Source: Macrotis lagotis
Taxonomy: Eukaryota > Chordata > Mammalia > Peramelemorphia > Peramelidae
Assembly: GCF_037893015.1 (NCBI RefSeq)
Contig: NC_133658.1
Span: forward strand, 171,775,711 to 171,839,710
Reading direction: 5' to 3'
Length of the DNA: 64,000 nucleotides
Shown here in pieces: positions 50,320 through 63,089 of the stretch. The translations under genes were made by a program, and so were the position numbers. The notes under the pieces were generated by a model. That model saw nothing but the letters and a program-made list of their open reading frames with translations. It made no database searches and had not been told where the DNA came from. Every line of letters starts with the position of its first letter. The first letter of the stretch is position 1.

Positions 50320-51184
50320 CTGTTACCATAGATACAGAAGAAAAAGTTCACTTCAGTCTTCTGCAAATAATTAAGACATCTAACATTACCTAATAGTTAT
50401 TAACATGACAGAAAAAGGGAGCTACATCTGTTCCTCAAATTGCAAATCCCACTCCCAAACTGCCATTGCTCTGCTCCCCCCCCCACTCCCAACTAACAAT
50501 TGGACTAAAGGGAGAGAACCAAAAATGCTTTCTAGGGTTTTCTTGTTCTCTTCTCACAAGGCAGCAAGAAATCACAAGCTGCATGGATATAAAGAAATGT
50601 CCCTGCTGTTGCTTTATTCCCTTCTCATCTAAAGTCAGGCACAGGTGGCATGGCTGCACCTGAGAACATCAACATTTTCCAGTCCGCTCCCTTCTCACCG
50701 TGGAATGCATCTGCCTATAGAAACAATGCCATAAATGACCATTAGATTCCCAGCTAGGTTCTGAGTTAAAAAGGATTTTGTGGGCTGATCCAAGAGCCTA
50801 ACTACTACATGTAATACAGTTTCATAGAAAAAATGCATTTTAAGTTCCAAACAAAGTTATTATGGAGTGATAAAAATCACCGCCCAGGGCCAATTTCTCT
50901 AAATTTACCTAGGGAACTTTAGGAACATACTTGTTTCTAATTCCAATATACACATTCCCCTTCAAATGTAAGTCAAAGTAGCCTAGCTGCAATGAAGGTA
51001 ATAAAATTCAAGAAACAAGGAAAAAAAACCCAAGAAAGTCAAAACTGATAAAGACTATACAGATATGTACCATCATAAGCAAATCAGAAATATGTATTGT
51101 ACAACTCTGTCGCTTAACTAATTTAAGGTAAAATAAATCATGTGTTGTTAGATGACAATTCTTTATAGGAGAAAATAAAGACTA

Positions 51185-51440
51185 CTGTTCTTCAGTGGTT
51201 AAGTCACGTCCGATTCTACATAACCCATGAACAAAAGTTCATGGGATTTTCTTGGCAAAGTGACTGGAGTAGTTTGCGATATCCTTCTCCAAAGTGTCTC
51301 ATTTTTACAGATAAGGAATTGAGCCAAATAGGGGCCAAGTGACTTTGCCTGGTAGGGTCACACAGCTACTATGTTCAAGGCCAAATTTGAACTAAGATCT
51401 TCCTCACTTCAGGTCCAGTGTACTCTCCACTGCACCACAC
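51185..51440 (-). repeat. long-form marsupial tRNA-type SINE, antisense/composite
   Basis: Order: ggttaagtcacgtccgattc, gggattttcttggcaaagtg, gactggagtagtttgcgata, tccttctccaaagtgtctca, ggtcacacagctactatg, actctccactgcaccac. This is the long SINE type with a separate 5' part. Confidence 0.6.
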
Positions 51441-51835
51441 CTAAGTTCTCTGAGTTACCAATACAAAAAGATCTCCATACACAGTAAAAATTGTTCAGAA
51501 TATACTACCAAGTCCTTCACAAAATCAAAGGACTGATGACCTTAACTTCCCCCTAACTAGAAGGTGGAACTTAAAAATAAATGACATATAAATAAGACTA
51601 TTGCTAATTATATTAATAAGCATGTTAAATTATAACTGGTTAGAATAATCACTTTTAAACCTGTAAAATGAATGGCTTAATGAGAATAATTTTAAAAAAT
51701 TCTTTTAATATATTACAGTACTAACACTCAAATAACTCAAATGTAAAGAAGCACTAATTTTCCTTGACAGGTTTTTGTAGTATGACAAAGCAGTGAGATG
51801 GAAAGAAAAAATACTGATAACAAGCAACATCGAAC

Positions 51836-51837
<2 letters not shown>

Positions 51838-51873
<36 letters not shown>

Positions 51874-51875
51874 AT
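51838..51875 (+). repeat. (AT)n microsatellite
   Basis: Alternating AT of about 35 bases interrupted by one g. Confidence 0.95.
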
Positions 51876-51909
51876 TTATTATGATCTATCTAGAAATGTT
51901 AGGTATAAT

Positions 51910-51975
51910 GCTTATATAGACTACCAAAACAATGTAGTGCTTATATAGACTTATATAGACTACCAAAACAATGTA
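51910..51975 (+). repeat. tandem duplication, 39-bp spacing
   Basis: The 26-base block cttatatagactaccaaaac-aatgta occurs at 51911-51936 and 51950-51975 with no mismatch. A third partial block (cttatatagac) lies between them. Confidence 0.85.
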
Positions 51976-53389
51976 AGAAAATTATAAATGTTAAAAATTC
52001 TTCACATACTTTTTGTATTAAAATGTGGCATTTTTAAAAATCTAAAAAAATCATTATTGCTTTATTTAAAACTAATGACACCAGTATTTTTCTAGACCAT
52101 TTTTAATCTCATCTATTCATGGTAAATGATAAATTTTGGAAGTTATTTGTTTCTAGAAAAAATTGGGAACTACTGCAGTTTATAGATCAGGGTAAAGACA
52201 AAGGCAGGTGGCAAACAGCTATGTTGAGACTTGAGAAGGAAGAATGATTAATAGTTTAGGCAAAGGGTGAAAAGAGACTGAATTGAACAGCACCTGTACA
52301 AAAATAAAATGGGGGAAATTTGGTTTGAAAGAAGGATCATATGATATAGTTGTATTATTACTTTGTATTAATAATACAAAAACACTGAACAACTCAAAGA
52401 AGGAAAATAGTTTCACTGTCATTGTATCTTTCCCTGGCTGCCACATCTTAAGAGGGATACTAATAAGCTAGAATGTACCTAAACAAAAATGATCAGAATG
52501 GAAATGAATCAAAATCCAAGTGCAAAAAGGAAAAGTTTAGCTTTAAAGGCTCTTGGGATAGCAGTCTTCAAATATGTGGAAAGTAATCATGCTTGTTGAC
52601 CATTTTAGAAAGCATCTGATGCCTTTAAAGGTTCTCCTAGGTGTTTTATTTCATGCAAATATCAAAATCATAAAAGACTGCCTTAAAAAAAGTAACAGAT
52701 CATTTAATAGAGTCAAAAGACAGGAAGATGTATCCCACCAAGTGTTTACCAATATCATAAAGGGTGTCCACCACTGAGCTCAAATGAAAATATTCCCTAC
52801 AAATGGTGAGGTGCTAAAGATATTCCTAATTGCAAATGATGCTGACCTGAAAAGACTGATTCTAGAACACTGCAAAATTTTCTAAAAAAATCCACAATCA
52901 CTTAAGATTTAAAGCCTTATTCACATAGAAACTGTGAAATGAACAAAGAATAATTAGTAGGCTCACTGTTTCATGAGAATTAAATTTCATTTTATGTTGT
53001 AACTATTAAATTTAAATGCTCAATTTTACTATCAATTTATATTCTCAATATTTTAAAACTATCAATCTACTAACAAGAGGGAGGGGGCAAAGGACTATCA
53101 ATAACCAAAATGAAACTCAATATGGGGTAAAATGTCATCAGCTCAATGTGTGATTTTGAATATAACTCAGGTTTAAAGTTATTTACCTATAAAAGAAATA
53201 TTTGACTAATACAGGCCGGAATTGGATTAGATTATCCTCTAAGATCCTTTTCATTTCTAATACTCTCTAACTATACTTTATATCTCCAACAGTACTCTAA
53301 CTATTCACACATGACAACTTGCCACTTAGGGGATTGTAGAGATTTAACTTGAAGAAATTTGTGTTTTACAATATCATACCCTTAAGAGT

Positions 53390-53560
53390 TGGGAGGAACC
53401 TCGGAGGTCATCTGGTCCCAACCCCTTCATTTTTTTTTTCCAATTGAGAAAATTGCATTCCAGAGATTAAGTGACTTATCAAAGGCAACACAGACAGGAT
53501 TAGCAATTGAACTCAGGCCAATTCCAAACCCAGAACACTTTTTACAGGACCAGCAAAGAC
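53390..53560 (-). repeat. old tRNA-type SINE relic, antisense
   Basis: gaggaacctcggaggtcatc, tggtcccaaccccttcattt, gacttatcaaaggcaacaca, gaactcaggccaattcc. Confidence 0.5.
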
Positions 53561-53689
53561 TAAAGGGAGAAAAATTACTTATAATTATATTGAGGTTAAA
53601 TGTAGGTCAAAAGAGATTCAAAAGACTAAAATATATACATCATGAAGTTTTCAAAATGAAGAATAATCATATAAATCACTAAGTAAACA

Positions 53690-54300
53690 TTTACTAAATA
53701 TTTCTTTTGTTAAGTGTTGGGTATAAAAAATATGATAAATAAATAATTTCTACTCTCCGAAGAGCTAATATTCTATTGGGGGGAGAGAAATTGGGAAAGT
53801 TCTGTGTGAAAGGTGGTGCTTAAACTTGAAAGAAGAGGAAGGAAGGAATTCTTTCCAGGTATGGGGGATGGCCAGTGAAAAGAAGTTCGACAGTCAAGGG
53901 TGAAGAACATATTGGCTGGATCTCAGTATGTGGGAAGAGGAATGATGCATAAAGATGGGACTGCAGTTAAGAGCCAAGTCAAAAAAAAAAGGTGTTTATA
54001 TTTAATCCTAAAGAAAATAAGGAACTTACTGAATAGAGAAGTGACAGGGTCAGATATGCACTTATGGATAAGAACTTTGGCAGGCACGTGGAAGAGAATC
54101 TAGAGTAGGGAGAAATCACTTAGAAGGCAATGGCAATAGAAATAAATAATGAAGGCTTGAACTAAGGTGGTACCAACTGCACAGAGAAAGAAGAGCCTGG
54201 ATACAGAGATGCAATGAAGCACTTTAACAGGAAGATTTGGCAACTGATTTGACACATCTGGTAAGGAGAAATCAGGTTATGTATAATGCTGAGGTTATAA
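53690..54300 (+). repeat. ancient dispersed repeat (unnamed family)
   Basis: tttgttaagtgttgggtat, gaagagctaatattctattg, aaacttgaaagaagaggaag, ggaattctttccaggtatgg, agaagtgacagggtcagata, in the family order. The best preserved copy in the window. Confidence 0.5.
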
Positions 54301-54466
54301 ACTTAAGTGATAAGAAGAGTGATAATGTCTACTGAAAAGGATCTTTCGTAACTATTTTAAACAATACCTTTCCCACCACTGGCAATCACTTTCAATTCAA
54401 TAAGCACTTGCCAAGTATCTACTTTATGCCAGTGTCCCAGATGACTAAAGAGAATCCTATAAACTT

Positions 54467-54616
54467 TTTTTTTGGGGGGGACGGGGGGACAAGGCTAGGT
54501 TAAGTGACTTCCCAAGGTCACACAGCTAGGTAATTATTATTAAGTGTCTGAGTTCAAATTTCAGCTTTCCCGATTCCAGGGCTGGTGCTCTATCCACTCC
54601 ACCACCTAACTGCCCT
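54467..54616 (-). mobile_element. tRNA-derived SINE, antisense
   Basis: An antisense copy with a G-rich tail region and an 11-bp duplication cct.taaactt (one mismatch) at 54456-54466 and 54617-54627. Confidence 0.85.
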
Positions 54617-54839
54617 CCTGTAAACTTCTGACCTCCTTTTAAAGTCATTTTTAAATGAATTATCTGATGTTCCCTTGGACCTTTGAAGTTCTAAACTCGT
54701 GGTGGTGCACATATTATCTTAATTTCTTTCCAGGAAAGTTTCTTTACATGAATATTATGAAGGACAATTCAAATAATATGCATTATGCACACTTACTATG
54801 TTCAATGCACTGCATTAGGTACTGATTGATATAAACAAT

Positions 54840-55060
54840 ATGATGATTTTTGTCCTTCATTCTCAAAGAAGACCATGATCATCAGGGAAGGAAGTGATGC
54901 CAAGACAAGCACATGAATCAGATTTGAGTGAGAGGAGGCTGTGCTAAGTCAACAGTCTCACTTTCTCCTCCAGAGTCATCTGGGTCCAGGGTCCAGATAT
55001 GAATAGGCACAACTGGAGATGGCCCTAGATGTGAAGAAGCAGGGTTAAGGTCACAAAATA
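54840..55060 (+). repeat. dispersed marsupial repeat (family not named)
   Basis: tttttgtccttcattctcaa, agaagaccatgatcatcagg, aagacaagcacatgaatcag, ctcctccagagtcatctggg, aactggagatggccctagat. I recognise the phrase order as common in marsupial DNA but give no name. Confidence 0.4.
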
Positions 55061-55369
55061 CATGAGAGAGTTTTAAAAAGTAAGTGGTACAAAGAATCTA
55101 AGAAGGTCTACATTATCCTTCTGGAGTTATATTAGTCCGCATTCAAGACTACAATTAATTTGTGAGGTGCCTTACACAGACTAAGTACTTAATATATGTC
55201 TCTTGAACTGAATTTCAGTTCCCTCACCAATGCCATGTTCACTGTAGGGATTAAGTCCTGATACCTTTTAAACACTACTTGCATTCATCCATGTAATGAT
55301 TTTTTAAATTTTGTACCTATGTACTTTTCAATGTCACCATGTCTTAATGTGATGACTCAATTTTCAGAA

Positions 55370-55540
55370 ATGAAGGTGCAGTAGATAGAGCACTGGACCT
55401 GGAGTCAGGAGTACCTGAGTTCAAATCTAGTCTCAGACACTTAATAATTACCTAGCTGTGCAGCCTTGGGCAAGCCACTTAACCCCATTTGCCTTGCAAA
55501 AACCTAAAAAAAACCCAAAACAAACAAACAAAAAAAAAAC
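55370..55540 (+). mobile_element. tRNA-derived SINE, head partly lost
   Basis: Starts at gcagtagatagagcac (the usual ggcagctaggtgg is missing) and ends in a long A/C-rich tail. No duplication identified. Confidence 0.8.
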
Positions 55541-56456
55541 CCCAACTCCTCTCATCAATCTCATATATCCTGAAAAATTTCTATAGTTTATAGAACTTAG
55601 TTCAAAATAGTCAAGACTGAAAACTATTTGCATCAAATCAAGATTAAGGGAAAGAAAAGGAAGAAATGTCTACTAAAAGCCAGAGTTTTGTTACACCAAA
55701 GACCAAACTCTGTGTAAGAAGTCAACTGTAGCAACTGCTAAACTATGGTCCTCTGAACACAGAACATTTTATGCTCTGTAGAAAAGTAAATCTTGAGAGC
55801 AAAAATAGACTGCTATTAAAACAAGAGTTCTGAGATTACCTTAAAAAGATATGTTATCCACAACTTCAGCTTCTCAGTGACCAGGGTAAAACAGCAATCT
55901 GCCGGAACACTACCCCCCCACTTAAAAATAGTTGTGGCTAAAGCATGACTTAACAGAGTTCCAACTCAATTGGCTATTTGTTTTTCCTTTGTTTCAGGTG
56001 GAGCATACATAAAGGCTGGGCAGAAGGGAATGAGAAGATTGAAGACCTGCTTCATATAATTAGAGTAGATTATTCACACAAAAAAGAAATACAAATGTTG
56101 CCATAAAAATAAAAATCCATTATTTTAAAGTCCATAAACATAAAACACACCAAACTTAGTTTCCCATTCCATTATATTTCAACAATAACATACATAAGAG
56201 TTAATAACAAACTCTTGAAAACTATGCTTCTTGTTTAAGCACTAGTTCATAATTCTGACAGTTCCAAATTCAAATATAATATTTAAATTGTTAGGTCCAA
56301 AAGAATCAGCCTGAGGAAGTCTCTAAACTATACCACCTGACTGCAGCTTACAAAAAAAAAGTTACCTTTGTCTTTCACAAGATAAATGGGAGATGAAAGC
56401 CAAGTTTTCTGTTTGCAAAGTAGAATTTACTTCCACATGTAAATTTATAAAGATAT

Positions 56457-56478
56457 ATATGTGTGTATATATATATAC

Positions 56479-56524
<46 letters not shown>

Positions 56525-56540
56525 TGTGTATACATACATA
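56457..56540 (+). repeat. composite (AT)n/(CA)n alternating tract
   Basis: gtgtgtatatatatatacat, then (CA) of about 37 bases (56485-56521), then cgtgtgtgtatacatacata. Nearly perfect purine-pyrimidine alternation with a palindrome at the CA/GT junction. Confidence 0.95.
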
Positions 56541-57559
56541 CATTTTCCTCCAGGCTAAAGGCAATTTGAACATTAACCATATGTGTAAGATCCTATGTTA
56601 GAAACTAAGGACACAGAAAGACAAAGAACTTTTCATTCTATTTGGACATGTGTGACAGGATTATATATGTGTGTGTGTGTCAGTTATTATTACTGTTACT
56701 GAGATGGGGAATAGAGATTAGGGAAAGCTTCACTAAAAGAACTTGGAACAGAGCTGTGATAGATTAACAGGTTAAAGCAGAGATGAAATGTATGTAGTAT
56801 AGAAACTGAACTTGTGACTTTACTGGTGTAAAAATTTGTCAAAAGAGACTAGTTACTTTTCTGCAACTTACAATCCTAACAACCTAACAATATGAGCTGT
56901 CCAAAAAAGAAAATGGATTGCTTCAAGAGGTGATGGGTTCTTTCTTCTACCTTAGAGGTCTATCAAGCAGAGACTCGATGATCACTTATTGGGAATGCTA
57001 TGGTGGACATTCTTTCATGTGGGTTGGACTTTCATGGATGGCCTCTGTATTCCATTCAAACTCTCAAATTCTTTAATTGTGAATCCATGTGCTTCTTTGC
57101 CTTGACATGTTACAAACCCATCTTATCTAAAACAATTCTCATCTATGTCTTCCCATAAACCTCCATATAAGAACCACTGATGTTAAAGGTCATTATGCAT
57201 CTCAATTATCAAATATAATACAAGGATGCTCTTATATCTATTTGAAATGTACAGGACTGTTTGCCTCTGCTGCTGTTACCAAATCTCAAATGCTAAAAAC
57301 CAGTAAACTTTTAAAACTATCTAGAATAAATAGATTTTTGGAATAATCTAAACTGGCATTCTTAGACTAGAATCCATCAGTTTGTTTTTAAAAATACTTT
57401 GATAGCCATTTCAATATAATCAGATTCCTTTATAATCCTGTATTATCTCACATAATTTACACTTTTACAATTTTATCTTACAAATCTTATCTCTCTATAT
57501 AAACAATCACATTGTAAAAGAATAGGAGAGTGGAAGATCTGGCTTTCATAATTCTCAAA

Positions 57560-57890
57560 ATTTCCAAAAGGAAAAATTCTCAACCAGACCAGTCATAAAA
57601 GAAAATATCCACATCCAGAGAAAAAACTATTAAGTCTGAATGCAGAACAAAGCATACTATTCATTAAAAAAAAATTTTTTATGCTTTTTGATTCTCATGG
57701 TTCTTTTCCCCTTTAGTTCTAATTCTTTTTTTCACAACATAATTAATATAACTTTTATCAGATTGTTTGGTGCCATGGGTAGGGAAGAGAAGGTGGTAGA
57801 AAAATTTGAAACTCATAAACTTGCAAATGAATGTTGAAAACTATCCCTGCATATAATTGAGAAAAAATAATGGGGGGGAGCAATCATAAA
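57560..57890 (+). mobile_element. L1 3'-end fragment
   Basis: atatccacatccagagaaaa, gtctgaatgcagaacaaagc, catgggtagggaagagaagg, gaatgttgaaaactatccct and an A-rich end. This is the marsupial L1 3' UTR. Confidence 0.65.
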
Positions 57891-57989
57891 ATACAAAGTT
57901 TCAAAATCTAAATTTTATCAAATAACAAGGCTTTGTTATTTAGAAAAATAACAAAAAAATCTTTACATTTAAGTATCTCTGATAAAAAA

Positions 57990-58640
57990 AAATATGATAC
58001 CAAAAGCTATAAAGAATTGACAACCATGTTGAAATAGACTAGTGATTTAAGGACATAAACAACTTTCAAAAGAACTAAAGACCATTAATAACTATCTAAA
58101 ATGTTCAAAATTGTTATATGAGAAATGAAAATTTAAACCACCATGAGGTAAAGCTTATACCCATCATATTACAAACTTGCTAAAAAAAGGAAATTCTTTA
58201 TTGTAGGTGGTATGGAAAGACAGATGGACAAGCAAATTAAATGCTAGTGAAGTTATAAATTGGTTCAACAGTCATAGAGAAATATTTTATTTTTCAAGTA
58301 CTATTACTTAGATTTCATTACTGAGACTGTATTGCAGGTAAATGAACAGCAGGCAGCAAGCAAAACTCATCCACACAAAATGATTTACAGCAGTTATTAT
58401 TTCTGATCGGAGAAGACTGAAAACATAAGCCCAACTAGGGAAAAGTTTAAGCAAATAAGAAACAGGCAAATACTGCTGAAATGAATGGCAAATACAAGAA
58501 TTTAGAGAAACAAGGGAATATGAAATGATGAAGAAATAAAATAAGTAAAGCCAAAATTGAATAGCATACGCACCATTAACAACAAAACCAAAATGGAGAA
58601 ACAATAATATTCTTTATAACATACCTGTGGGGTATGGAGT
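57990..58640 (+). mobile_element. diverged L1 ORF2-end fragment
   Basis: atgagaaatgaaaatttaaa, accatgaggtaaagcttata, cccatcatattacaaacttg, tataaattggttcaacagtc, gaaacaagggaatatgaaat follow the order of the 3' end of L1 ORF2. Many substitutions and stops. Confidence 0.5.
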
Positions 58641-58788
58641 ACATTATTTTATTTAATTTTACAAATGAATTAAGAAAGGTTAACTGACTTGCCAAAGGTA
58701 ACAGAGAGTCAGGGACAGGACTTGAATGTGGCTCTGAATCTAAATGAAGTGCTCTTTGAACTATGACAAAGTTTTTTAAAAGTGATTT

Positions 58789-58959
58789 TTGCTTTGTTTT
58801 GTTTTTTAGGTTTTTGCAAGGCAGTGGGGTTAAGTGGCTTGCCTAAGGCCACACAGCTAGGTAATTATTAAGTGTCTGAGGCCACATTTGAACTCAGGTA
58901 CTCCTGAATCCAGGGCCGGTGCTCTATCCACTGTGCCACCTAGCTGACCCCCCCCCCCA
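58789..58959 (-). mobile_element. tRNA-derived SINE, antisense
   Basis: An antisense copy with T-rich start, cttgcctaaggccacacag, ending in a 13-base C run. The 11-bp duplication aaaagt.attt (one mismatch) lies at 58778-58788 and 58960-58970. Confidence 0.88.
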
Positions 58960-59204
58960 AAAAGTAATTTCCAACAAGCTAAGACAACTAAACGGCCTTG
59001 AGGTTCATTCCACATAATCCTATAGCATCTACATACATCTAGCCATTGTAAAAAGGAAAACTTAAGATTTCTAACCATTAAGACAACGACATATTCCTTT
59101 ACTTATCCAATTAAGATGGTTTCCCTAATTAAACATAAAAGTAGCGTAGGAAGCCTTACATTCAACTCCTGGTAGGTAAGAAGATACAGATAAGAACAAT
59201 AATA

Positions 59205-59435
59205 GCATCAATAGCTAGCATTTGTACAGCACTTTCGGTTTTTGTAAAGTGCTTTACAAATTTTTTTTTCATTTTTGGAGGTAGCTGCTAATATTATCCC
59301 CCATTAACAGATATGGAAACAGGCAGTAATTAAGTGACTTGTCCACCACAAAAACAGTACCATATGTAATGTGGATTTGAACTAGGGTTGTCCTAATTCT
59401 TGTTCTAGCACTCTATTCACGGTGCCATCCAGCAG
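59205..59435 (-). repeat. old tRNA-type SINE relic, antisense
   Basis: gctagcatttgtacagcac, gtaaagtgctttacaaattt, cattaacagatatggaaaca, taagtgacttgtccaccac, cactctattcacggtgcc. Confidence 0.55.
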
Positions 59436-60393
59436 TCTCTATAAATAATGTCCTGGAGATAGTCTATTAGAGCCCAATAATATACATTTCTGACAATTTC
59501 TCTAGTCACTGTAACTCTTTGGATTAATATTAATTGTATGATACTTCACTTCTCAGATAATCAAATAGCCAAGAACAGAAAAACAACTAAAAATTGCCTC
59601 TTCATAGCATTGCTAAATCTCAGGTACTAATAGTTTAAGTTATCATAAATCGCCCAGCCCCCAGTCTTCACTAAGAACTTTCTCTATTTTATCCAGTCAT
59701 TATCTGGTTTCCTGGTCTATATGAGATTAGAAGAAAGGAGCTGCTATATACAGCACTGACAACAGCTTGAGAACTCTGCCTTATATCATATCAAAGAAAG
59801 AGTTGGAGTATGAGAACACAAATGGCCTCAGCAAGGCTTGACCATATGTCAAAGTTCATTACATATCTAAAAATACCTCTTAAGACATCATCGTATGTAC
59901 TTTACAATAACTGATACAAGAAGCAATAAGGCATACCAGATAGGTAAGTCATGAAAATCTTTATGATATATACACAGGGCAGGTGATTAACTTTTACTGC
60001 TCTAGCAGGATAGTGACCTTCACTAAAAAAGAGGCTTTCCTTACTTACCTGGAAATTTCTTCCACAAATGAAATCAAGGATGATATTTACAATGACAAGT
60101 CATCAAAAAAAAAGGTTATATTCTATTTATTCTGTTTAGGGAGACAGCTAAGTATGAAAACACTTCAAAACACTTCTGCCATGCAATTCTCCCTTAGGCA
60201 TTCTCACACCTCTCAGGCACCTTCCATTTTCCTGGGGGTAATTTACAATGTAATTCTATGTGATTCATGATTTAAAGTCATTTGATATCACAGAAGAAAA
60301 CAGATGTTAAAAAGATGGGTCAAAAAGTAAATAATTTTTTTTAAATGGATCAGTTTCAAGAAGAATCTTGCCATCATTAAAGCAGGGCAACTT

Positions 60394-60536
60394 AGGGGCG
60401 GCTAGGTGGCGTAGTGGATAAAGCACCAGCCCTGGAGTCAGGAGTACCTGGGTTCAAATGCAGTCTCAGACATTTAATAATTACTTAGCTGTGTGGCCTT
60501 GGGCAAGCCACTTAACCCCATTGCCTTGCAAAAAAA
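60394..60536 (+). mobile_element. tRNA-derived SINE (MAR1/WSINE1-type)
   Basis: A SINE with an exact 15-bp duplication aaagcagggcaactt at 60379-60393 and 60537-60551. Confidence 0.93.
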
Positions 60537-61474
60537 AAAGCAGGGCAACTTTCCAAAGGCAATGCAGCATCATCTCCATGGATCCAATTTAGGCCCAACT
60601 CCCAGGCTGAGACAGAGGTACAGAAGGCCCATGCCACTGGTTGTCTATACAAATGTAAATCAAAGTCTATATACAATAGAAACTCAAAATTCATTTTGTG
60701 TAGTTGCACTTCCCATAGAGTTAGACCTAACTCTTAAGTATCTATGATTCTGCAACATGGTAACTAGTAGCTTGATGCAACTGGCACGTCATACATTAAA
60801 AGTGTCATCTGGACCACCTCAGCACTATTCTTCCTTTTAGGACTCTTGTACAGAGTGTTGCTTAGCAGCATGTTTTATGCCTCACTTGACATTAATAATC
60901 CTGAAACTGTTTCAGGCTCTCTCTGCTATTATATCTTTCAAGAAATCGTGAGAACCAGTGACTCGCCTGAGTGTTCCGCACAATGTTACAAAATTTTAAA
61001 AAAGTTCCTTGCAGAAAGTTTATGGGAAGACATGGACAAAATGAGAAGGCACAGGATTGGCTGTAATCTGGAAGGAGTACACAAATCAATGCAAATCCAT
61101 CAAAGTTCTTAAGTATGTGGGTGGTACAAATTACTTTTTAAAAGAGCATCTCACAACATCCAAACTGAGCATTCTATTTACAATGCCAAGAGCAAGCGGC
61201 TAAAAAAAAAAAAACAGATGTTGCTCTAACATTAAATGGAATTCCTCTCATTTCTGATGGCAATCTCAAACCTGGGCTAAGGATTCCCCTATCAATCTCA
61301 TCCTATCCTCTCTGTGGATAGTGCTGCCTCAAATCTCTAGCTCCCTTCTAATGTAAAACATATGCCATGTCTTCAGTTCCTACTTTCTCCTATTTACCCC
61401 AAACAAAACATCTCTTCCACTTTGAAGTTTTAAATATTACAAAGGTGCTAAAGGAGAGTAAGAAGCAATTTCCT

Positions 61475-61970
61475 CACTATTGTTCTATTAGAAACCAGGA
61501 GGGATGGGATTTCAGGGAAGCCTGGAGGGATTTGCATGAAATGATGCTGAGTGAGATGAGCAGAACCAGAAAAACACTGTATACCCTAACAGTAGCATGT
61601 GGGTGATGATCAACCCTGATGGACTTGCTCATTCCATCAGTGTAACAATCGGGGACAATTTTGGGCTGTCTGCAAAGGAGAGTGCCATCTGTATCCAGAT
61701 AAGGAGCTGTGGAGTTTGAACAAAGTTCAAGGACTATTCCCTTTAATTTAGAAAAAAAACAGATATCTTATTGTCTGATCTTGTTACCTCTTAGACTTCT
61801 TTAAGGATATGATTTCTCTCTCATCACACTGAATTTGGATCAAGGTACAACATGGAAACAAAGTAAAGACTGACAGATTGCTTTCCGTGGGGGTGGGGGA
61901 AGGGAAGTAAGATTGGGGAGAAAATTGTAAAACTCGAATAATATCTTTAATAAAAATAAATTAAAAAAAA
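61475..61970 (+). mobile_element. L1 3'-end insertion, 5'-truncated
   Basis: Ends of L1 ORF2/3' UTR (aagcctggagggatttgcat, gctgagtgagatgagcagaa, gggtgatgatcaaccctgat, ttgggctgtctgcaaaggag) with tail aataaaaataaattaaaaaa. An exact 12-bp duplication aagcaatttcct lies at 61463-61474 and 61971-61982, which fixes the borders. Confidence 0.9.
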
Positions 61971-62490
61971 AAGCAATTTCCTATTTCACTCCCCAACTGA
62001 GCTGGTAATGGGATCTAGGACTTCAATAACCTCATCTCCTGACTCCTAGAGTCTCTTTCCTGCCTACCCTCTGAAGCTATTCCCTCTTACTCCTAGTGCT
62101 TTAGGACTCCTGCTTCTTTTACTTGTGGTCTAGTCTACGAAAAATGGGAAAAGATCTGATGGGGGGGGGGGAAGAAAAGTAGGGACAGGGAGATATACTC
62201 AACATACTCCATTGTTCTCTAACCCAGCAGACCTTCAAATACATTTGGGGTCTGAAAGTCTATTATAATAGATAATTAATTGAAGCCAATTCTGCAAGCA
62301 TATAAAGTTGGCTCTGCTTAGTAGTGAAACTGCCTCTTCATCAACTGCCCTGGATTGGTATCAAACCGAATAGCCCAAGGTTTTCATGAACCCAAGACCT
62401 CCATGCTACTCACAGAATAGGCATTCCTTCCTCTAACACACTCTTAGTAGCAAGAAAGAAGGAAGAGAGAATATGTGATAAAAGTTACAA

Positions 62491-62650
62491 GCTGGGGTGG
62501 CTAGGTGGCACAGTGGATAGAGCACCCGCCCTGGAGTCAGGAGTATCTGAGTTCAAATCCAGACTCAGACACTTAATAATTACCTAGCTGTGTGGCCTTG
62601 GGCAAGCCACTTAACCCCATTGCCTTGAAAAATCTAAAATTAAAAAAAAA
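62491..62650 (+). mobile_element. tRNA-derived SINE (MAR1/WSINE1-type)
   Basis: A complete copy with an A-rich tail, flanked by aaaagttacaa (62480-62490) and aagaattacaa (62651-62661), an 11-bp duplication with two mismatches. Confidence 0.88.
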
Positions 62651-63089
62651 AAGAATTACAAACCTAAATATATTTCTAATTATTTTGAAAGTATGGCTGT
62701 AAGATTCAGTTTGGGGGGAGAAGAGGAGATGAGTGTAAAATTCCATGTAATATAGAAATAGAACCAGTGGCTGAGAGAATGGATGAATGACTGGTATTCA
62801 ATGACCCTTGACTATAGCTATTGGTTCAACCAATGAAGAGATATAAAATAAGTTATTGGCCTAAGTTCCCTATATATTTCTAGGCACAGTACAAGCCACT
62901 AATTACAATTACACTAAACTATTTTAATTCAATGAATAATAGGGCATACCATGTTAGTTCTTGAGAAGTGATGGCATACAATATAAAGAGCAATGAAACA
63001 AAATCAAGAGAAAAAAATAATAGTTTGGGCTCTACCATTACGTCTGTCTTTGGGAAAGTTACACATTTTTCTTAAGTCTCAATTTCATT

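Noticed and set aside
1762..62650. tRNA-like A/B box sequences in many places
   Set aside because: All belong to tRNA-derived SINEs with poly(A) tails and target duplications. No intact tRNA gene cloverleaf was seen.
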